Below are positions 59,571 through 64,000 of a stretch of 64,000 nucleotides of DNA, one piece after another. The notes beneath the pieces were generated by a model. That model made no database searches, was not told where the DNA came from, and saw nothing but the letters and a program-made list of their open reading frames with translations. The translations under genes were made by a program, and so were the position numbers. The DNA is from Aphrophora alni (taxonomy: Eukaryota; Arthropoda; Insecta; Hemiptera; Aphrophoridae): contig OY740772.1 in NCBI GenBank assembly GCA_963513935.1, positions 104,679,989 through 104,743,988 on the forward strand, read 5' to 3'. The first letter of the stretch is position 1; each line of letters starts with the position of its first letter.

Positions 59571-60203
59571 CCTTAAACTTAGATAAATCATTCTTTATCC
59601 TTTTACCTCTCCCAACAGGCTTACTTAAAAAACATTCATCTGTGGTTCAACACTCAACACAGATCCATCCTCTGCAACCATATTACAACAATTATTTATC
59701 TTCTTTTTACAATCGCTACTGATTGAAAAAGTGTAGAACTATAGTGTTTTATCGTGTGTTTTACTATTTTACTGTTCCTGTATTTGTGCATTACTAGGTA
59801 TACCAAGGACCACTTTCTAAGATAAACCTACGTCTTTTATCCAATCTAAATATGAAATAAATTATCTTGATAATTTTGACAGAATTTAACAAAACATTTT
59901 AAGTGTGCCATTTTTTTAAAAACACTCTCTAGTATGCGATATTAGTCATACTCACTGTCATTATCTTCATTAGATCAATCTAATGTAAACTATAAAAATG
60001 ACAAACTAACTTAGTATACGACTATACTCCTTTATTTTTATTTTATTATTATTATTATTATTTTTTCAAAATGAAACTATACACAGTGAAGGTTTACAAC
60101 TGTGAAACTACAAAAAATATAATTCTGTACATTACTAGAGAGTCCAAATATTCCCACAAGATAGCAACATAATGCAGACCTTAGATATTTTATCGCTGGG
60201 TTG
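59571..60203. other. Intronic, no gene
   Basis: AT-rich. A TTA-repeat lies at about 60047-60062. Confidence 0.4.
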
Positions 60204-60218
60204 ATTTAGTACCACTTA
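60204..60218. repeat. 15-bp target-site duplication, 3' side
   Basis: ATTTAGTACCACTTA, identical to 61110-61124. Confidence 0.95.
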
Positions 60219-61109
60219 CTTCTTACTTCTTACTTCTTAGTTCAAGCGTCCAAGGCTGTACACCTCGATGGCTCGATGTCTCCGGTATACGTTTGCAGCT
60301 AAGGCCCAATGCTGAGTTTCTGTGAGGATCTTTCTGAGCATGGGCTCTTCACCGACATTTTCTTTTACGGTTTGTCTTTCTTCTATATGGTAGGTGCAGT
60401 GGATGAGTATGTGCTCCAAAGTCTCATCCTCTCTCTGGCATGTTCCACATGATGCACTGTCAGTTAAACCAAATCTGTGGAGGTAATTGTTCGTAATAAT
60501 ATGCCCCGTCCGAGCCCTAGCCGCAAATGTTGCGATTGCTCTCGGAACCGACTTGTAGATTTTGGGGTCATTTGGTTGTCTCTGAATTTCGAAGTAGACA
60601 CGGCCGGACGTGCAATTCTGCCATCTCTGTCGCCATTCCGCATTGAGAGACCGATTAGCAGTCTGCTTACAGTGCTGCAGAGAGTAACGTCGTTCTTCAC
60701 TTGGGCGCATGCTGCATGCCTGGTCAGCTAGAGCGTCTGCCGCCTCGTTACCCGGAACTCCACAGTGACTAGGTACCCACTGCAGCGTGATGCTTTTGTT
60801 TTTGAGCTGGGTTAGGATGTCGTAGATTTCCGATGTTCTGAAGCTGTAGTGGTTGGACCTGGGGTTTCGAAGGGTCTGCAAAGCTGATCTGGAATCTGTG
60901 AGAATGCATATTTTGTTTTCCTCGATCGTCGTGCAGAACTGTAGGGCGGCGTTTAAAGCTAAAAGTTCGGCATTCATGCTAGAAGACGCATCGCAAGGAA
61001 ACAGGTAAGACTCTCCCAATTGTGGACAGCAGAATGCTCCTCCACCTCGATCATTTATTTTATCGACAGAACCGTCTGTGTAAATTTTCAAATGATCACT
61101 GTATTTCTC
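60219..61109 (-). mobile_element. 5'-truncated non-LTR retrotransposon with RNase H
   Basis: Insertion in the PP2C intron on the gene's own strand, flanked by a perfect 15-bp duplication. It keeps only the 3' end of ORF2 and a tail of three GAAGTAA-type repeats (TTACTTC on the plus strand) in place of poly(A). An RNase H domain and a short-repeat tail point to an I/Nimb/Loa-like clade and not Jockey. The intact frame and perfect duplication mean a very recent event. Confidence 0.92.
60237..61109 (-). CDS. RNase H domain and C-terminus of retrotransposon ORF2 (truncated)
   Basis: About 290 codons, open from the truncation point to a TAA. RNase H residues are all present: Asp in KIYTDGS, Glu in SSMNAELLAL, Asp in ILTDSRSAL, His and Asp in WVPSHCGVPGNEAADALAD. 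The C-terminal region has a CGTCQREDETLEHILIHC zinc-knuckle-like motif, typical of the end of many non-LTR ORF2 proteins. The apparent start at 61121 is a GTG inside the target duplication, so this is not a true start. The endonuclease and reverse transcriptase are lost. It would degrade RNA in RNA-DNA hybrids if translated, but there is no own start codon. Confidence 0.9.
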   Translation of the reverse strand, partial: EKYSDHLKIYTDGSVDKINDRGGGAFCCPQLGESYLFPCDASSSMNAELLALNAALQFCTTIEENKICILTDSRSALQTLRNPRSNHYSFRTSEIYDILTQLKNKSITLQWVPSHCGVPGNEAADALADQACSMRPSEERRYSLQHCKQTANRSLNAEWRQRWQNCTSGRVYFEIQRQPNDPKIYKSVPRAIATFAARARTGHIITNNYLHRFGLTDSASCGTCQREDETLEHILIHCTYHIEERQTVKENVGEEPMLRKILTETQHWALAANVYRRHRAIEVYSLGRLN

Positions 61110-61124
61110 ATTTAGTACCACTTA
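61110..61124. repeat. 15-bp target-site duplication, 5' side
   Basis: ATTTAGTACCACTTA, identical to 60204-60218. Confidence 0.95.
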
Positions 61125-61172
61125 AGTAAAGCGTTAGATTTTAATTTTACAGAAAAAAAACATTAAGAATAT

Positions 61173-61333
61173 TGGAAATAATGAGATGATTATTTAATTC
61201 CACAAAACAGCTTTAATTGCGACATATGTTTCGCCGTTAGGCATTTTCAAGCAACAAGAAAATGCCTAACGGCGAAACATATGTCACAATTAAAGCTGTT
61301 TTGTGGAATTAAATAATCATCTCATTATTTCCA
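61173..61333. repeat. Near-perfect 161-bp palindrome
   Basis: Arms 61173-61248 and 61258-61333 (76 bp each) pair with one mismatch around a 9-base loop AAGCAACAA. They contain ATGCCTAACGGCGAAACATA and its inverse. The left arm with the loop, read on the minus strand, gives a full hammerhead-like motif; the right arm lacks the core end. Confidence 0.97.
61216..61255 (-). ncRNA. Hammerhead-like motif in the palindrome (U3-A8 variant)
   Basis: On the minus strand: GTTGC (helix I), TTGAAAA, T, GCC, TAAC, GGC (helix II), GAA, ACATATGT (self-complementary helix III), C, GCAAT (helix I partner, four Watson-Crick pairs plus a G-U). All three helices can form. It departs from the consensus by U3/A8 and one extra base before helix II. 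Confidence 0.5.
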
Positions 61334-61501
61334 TTATCATGGAATTCCATCATGTACCGACTGTTGTAACATTAAATTATATTAAGAATATTAACAAATT
61401 CAGATAAATTAGAACATTATAACACATTGTTTATCGAAACTGGTATTTTAACTGTTATTAAGTGTATATTTTTTATGTTGAAATGGATGTAAAGAATAAT
61501 T

Positions 61502-61523
61502 TACACACACACACACTCACTCA

Positions 61524-61582
<59 letters not shown>
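61502..61582. repeat. (CA)n followed by (TA)n microsatellite
   Basis: CA repeats with ACTC interruptions, passing into about 13 TA repeats. Confidence 0.95.
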
Positions 61583-61584
<2 letters not shown>

Positions 61585-61585
<1 letters not shown>

Positions 61586-61824
61586 AGGTCTAATGCATAA
61601 TTATAAATACAAGATTTGGTTATTTGTTGGAAAAACTAAGACATAGATTAAATGAATCAATGAACTATTACTTAGTTTTAGGTATCAAACTTTTTAATAA
61701 ACTGCCTGTCACATTTCAGTGTTTACCAAACAAGGATTTGTATCATAAATTTTACTGTTGGCTAAAAGAGAACCCGTTTTATAACTTACATAAATATTTT
61801 AATTATGAAATTGATATTGAGTAG
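61585..61824 (+). pseudogene. C-terminus of a non-LTR reverse-transcriptase ORF
   Basis: LEKLRHRLNESMNYYLVLGI, KLFNKLPVTFQCLPNKDLYH and KFYCWLKENPFYNLHKYF match the usual ending (N..L.LPR.RL..T..S....G...YN.LP..I..L....FK..L..WL....FY...E.) and run to a TAG. The open frame is undamaged over about 67 codons, but everything upstream is missing. Confidence 0.75.
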
Positions 61825-62921
61825 GCCTAAGCACTCTGTCATGTTAGTTTAATAGTTTACGTGACGAAATCTATTGGAATGTATGTACATGTGCTTAACG
61901 ACCCATAAATGTTTGTTTGTTTGATGGATGACACATACTAAATGTACATTCAGCTAAAAATTGATTTATGGTATTAATTTAGCTACAAGAGCACCAGAGT
62001 CAACAATATCGACAACTTGAACATAAGAACTGATCTAATATACCTAACCTATTCACTAACAGTTGAACTAACCTAACTATTCAGTGTTATACAGCTAGGT
62101 TCAATATTTATAGAATTGTAATATTTATAAAACAATTACTTTATTATATTTTTCTTTGAAGTAATTATACAGAAGCCATAACATGGTGTGGCTCCATTTG
62201 CTCAAAAGCATTTATGCTGATTGAGCCAAACATATCAGCCATGAAAAATTTTATATTTTGGTTTCGAAACAACTATTATGTGCAATTTAACTTTCTTGAT
62301 ATTTGACTAAGTCCAGATTCCATCTAAGTCAGTTTTTTTATCAATGGTGGTTTTTGATGATGATATACAATGTTTACACAAAAAACATATTACGACCAGT
62401 GATGATGTTTGGAAGTGAGACATAGAAGTTAACAAAAGGAAATGATAAAAGATTGAGGATTTGGGGAGTAAGGAGGGATGGTAAATGGTCAGGACAATCA
62501 AACCGAAATGGAACTATTTGATGAATCGGACTTTTCAACCCGAATAAAAATGGGAAGATTAAGGGTGAAGGAGAGATAGGTTGACGACTTGGAGGACGAC
62601 ATGAAGAAAATGGCAAATTTGAAGATGAAGAAAAATGGCAGATGATAAAAAGAGTGAAGCTCTATGGATGTAAAGTAAGATCCATCATACATCTGTGCAA
62701 TCTTGCACCTATGAAGAATCCTAAATTAAAGTAACATGACTTTGTTAAAAATTTATCCCACCATATCATTAAACACAAACACATTCTTTAACAAAAGAAA
62801 ACTAACATTTAAAGCTATCTGAGAACATAAACATTGAAAAGATAAAATGAGCCAATTAATTATGTAAACAGTTATATTCTTGAAAGGAAATATGTTAAAT
62901 AAGTTTTATCTTGAACTTTAC
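61825..62921. other. Intronic, no other gene
   Basis: AT-rich. The minus-strand open frames at 62307-62692 are low-complexity and not convincing. Confidence 0.4.
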
Positions 62922-63110
62922 CTCTTTCTCAGACTTGAGAATAAAGTGTTCATCAGTCTTTCTGAAGGCTTCTTTCAGAGCATTAACGGGATCTGTAGGG
63001 TAATAAGAACTATCTGCCAGGTACTGATGTAGATGTGCGACACTGTAAACTGCTGCGTCTAACCCATTGTGACCATCAAAGACTCCATAATAACTTGCAT
63101 TACCATAATC
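62922..63110 (-). CDS. PP2C/PPM1E-F-like phosphatase, exon a (first in window)
   Basis: This 189-bp exon, phase 0 at both ends, has acceptor TTGTATTTAG and donor GTAAAG. It encodes DYGNASYYGVFDGHNGLDAA, VYSVAHLHQYLADSSYYPTD and PVNALKEAFRKTDEHFILKS. FDGHNG is the PP2C metal-binding signature, here with Asn where GHGG or GHAG is usual. LHQYL, YPTDP and AL..AFR.TD..FL.K match the PPM1E/PPM1F group. PP2C enzymes remove phosphate from Ser/Thr with Mn/Mg; this branch acts on CaM kinases and PAK in mammals, so a similar role here is inferred. The start codon lies upstream of 64000. Introns after the four exons are 7561, 4802 and 2648 bp. Confidence 0.95.
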
Positions 63111-63294
63111 CTAAATACAAATTCAAATGTTTAGTTCTTACTTCTACACAACACATTAGTATATATATTAATTAAGTAATTAATTTCCTTACTTAATAGA
63201 ATAAGGATTACATAACAAATAAGGTAAAAATAACTAGTTAATATTCTTGATGTCACCTATGCTCTAACAGATCTTTTAGATGTGTATATATTAA

Positions 63295-63740
63295 AAAAAT
63301 CTTCACTTCGCTCATGTCACTGTCTAGGCCTCGAAACTGTACATATGTAAAGAAACCTACACTCGAATCACTCATGTCGGTCACACAGCCCTGCCATATC
63401 TCTTAACTATACGAATATCAGATTTTCTTGGGAGATCAAAGTTCGAATTTAGATTTTTGACAATAACTCACTATTTACCATCATGGTATGTTGGTACCAT
63501 AACATACAGAATTAAAATCACAAATATAGTGTGTTGAATAACACAAGAAATATGGAGGGGGAAGAAAGAAAAGAAAGGGAAAAAAAAAAAAAAAAAAGTT
63601 AAGATGGCAACTATTTTGACATTGTCAATTTGACTTTTCTGAATTTCAATCAAGTTCTATAATATGAACACACTACAGTCCCCTATACCAAATTTCATGT
63701 CCCAACATAATTTATATGGGTGCTATCGTGATTGTGTACC
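63295..63740 (+). repeat. Dispersed repeat family A, copy 4
   Basis: CTTCACTTCGCTCATGTCAC, GAAACTGTACATATGTAAAG, CTTAACTATACGAATATCA, AGTGTGTTGAATAACACA and CCCTATACCAAATTTCATGT occur in the same order as, inverted, in 15950-16400. A GA/A-rich run interrupts it at about 63550-63600. Lies in the intron upstream of exon a. Confidence 0.8.
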
Positions 63741-64000
63741 TACAGGCAACAATTATTGTACTTCAGTTTCCTGTTCCTTGTGTATGTATAAATAATTGTC
63801 AAAACTTGTTAATTATCAGTTGTACGAAGAAAACGCAAGGCGAAACAATTGTAGGATATTTATGTTATTAAAATTTTTGAAACTTGACTTCAGTGCTTTA
63901 TTTAATCCTATAATATAGTTTCAAGAAAAAATAACTGCTGTTACATTAAATATAATTACAATGACAACAGAATTTATCGGTTTTTTTTCTGTTTACTAAG
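63741..64000. other. Intronic tail of the window
   Basis: No further exon of the phosphatase recognised up to the window end. Confidence 0.4.

Noticed and set aside
60477..60731. Plus-strand open frame
   Set aside because: Antisense to the RNase H coding sequence, which has all catalytic residues.
62307..62692. Overlapping minus-strand open frames near PP2C exon a
   Set aside because: Low-complexity Ser/Phe/Pro-rich translations in several frames at once; no splice or homology support.

Overview
The window is AT-rich nuclear DNA from an animal, almost certainly an insect. It holds a split gene with long introns, a mixture of Jockey-like, Penelope-like, mariner/Tc1, hAT and pogo remnants, short CCTAA (insect telomere-type) motifs inside repeats, and long (GA)n and (TA)n runs. 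A hemipteran-type genome would fit, but nothing proves the order. No rRNA, tRNA, CRISPR array or bacterial-type operon was seen.

The only host gene I can support is on the minus strand at the right end: four exons (63110-62922, 55360-55211, 50408-50315, 47666-47502) of a PP2C/PPM-family serine/threonine phosphatase of the PPM1E/PPM1F (CaM-kinase phosphatase/POPX) type. Reading frame, phases and GT-AG sites all join correctly. The 5' exons lie beyond 64000 and the normal 3' end was not found; an in-phase ORF behind an acceptor at 47133 is a possible alternative terminal exon. Its introns are filled with mariner copies, reverse-transcriptase relics, Penelope-type fragments and a 5'-truncated retrotransposon (60219-61109) with a perfect 15-bp target-site duplication.

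The left half is mostly mobile DNA. A nearly full-length Jockey-like element (1271-5930, minus strand) is bounded by a 14-bp duplication and sits in one arm of an older inverted repeat whose other arm preserves the empty site. To its right are RT relics, a transposase relic, a 4-5 copy satellite-like array (12718-13460), a 198-bp (GA)n run, a large inverted structure (14485-15855), a nearly intact Tc1/mariner-type element (28261-29626), a Penelope-like element 3' end (32411-33130) and a hAT pseudogene (about 37180-39060).

The most interesting signal is a short motif found about a dozen times on both strands. It reads (C/T)TGAN(G/A)A, a pyrimidine, a short hairpin, GAA, a near-palindrome of the form AC..GT, then H. 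It matches the hammerhead ribozyme core (helices II and III, and sometimes I). One copy lies directly downstream of a Penelope-like GIY-YIG coding relic, and many copies sit in near-perfect palindromes. Positions equivalent to the core C3-G8 pair vary as C-G, U-A or U-G, always pairable. This looks like a family of Penelope-like terminal-repeat hammerhead motifs that includes a U3-A8 variant.
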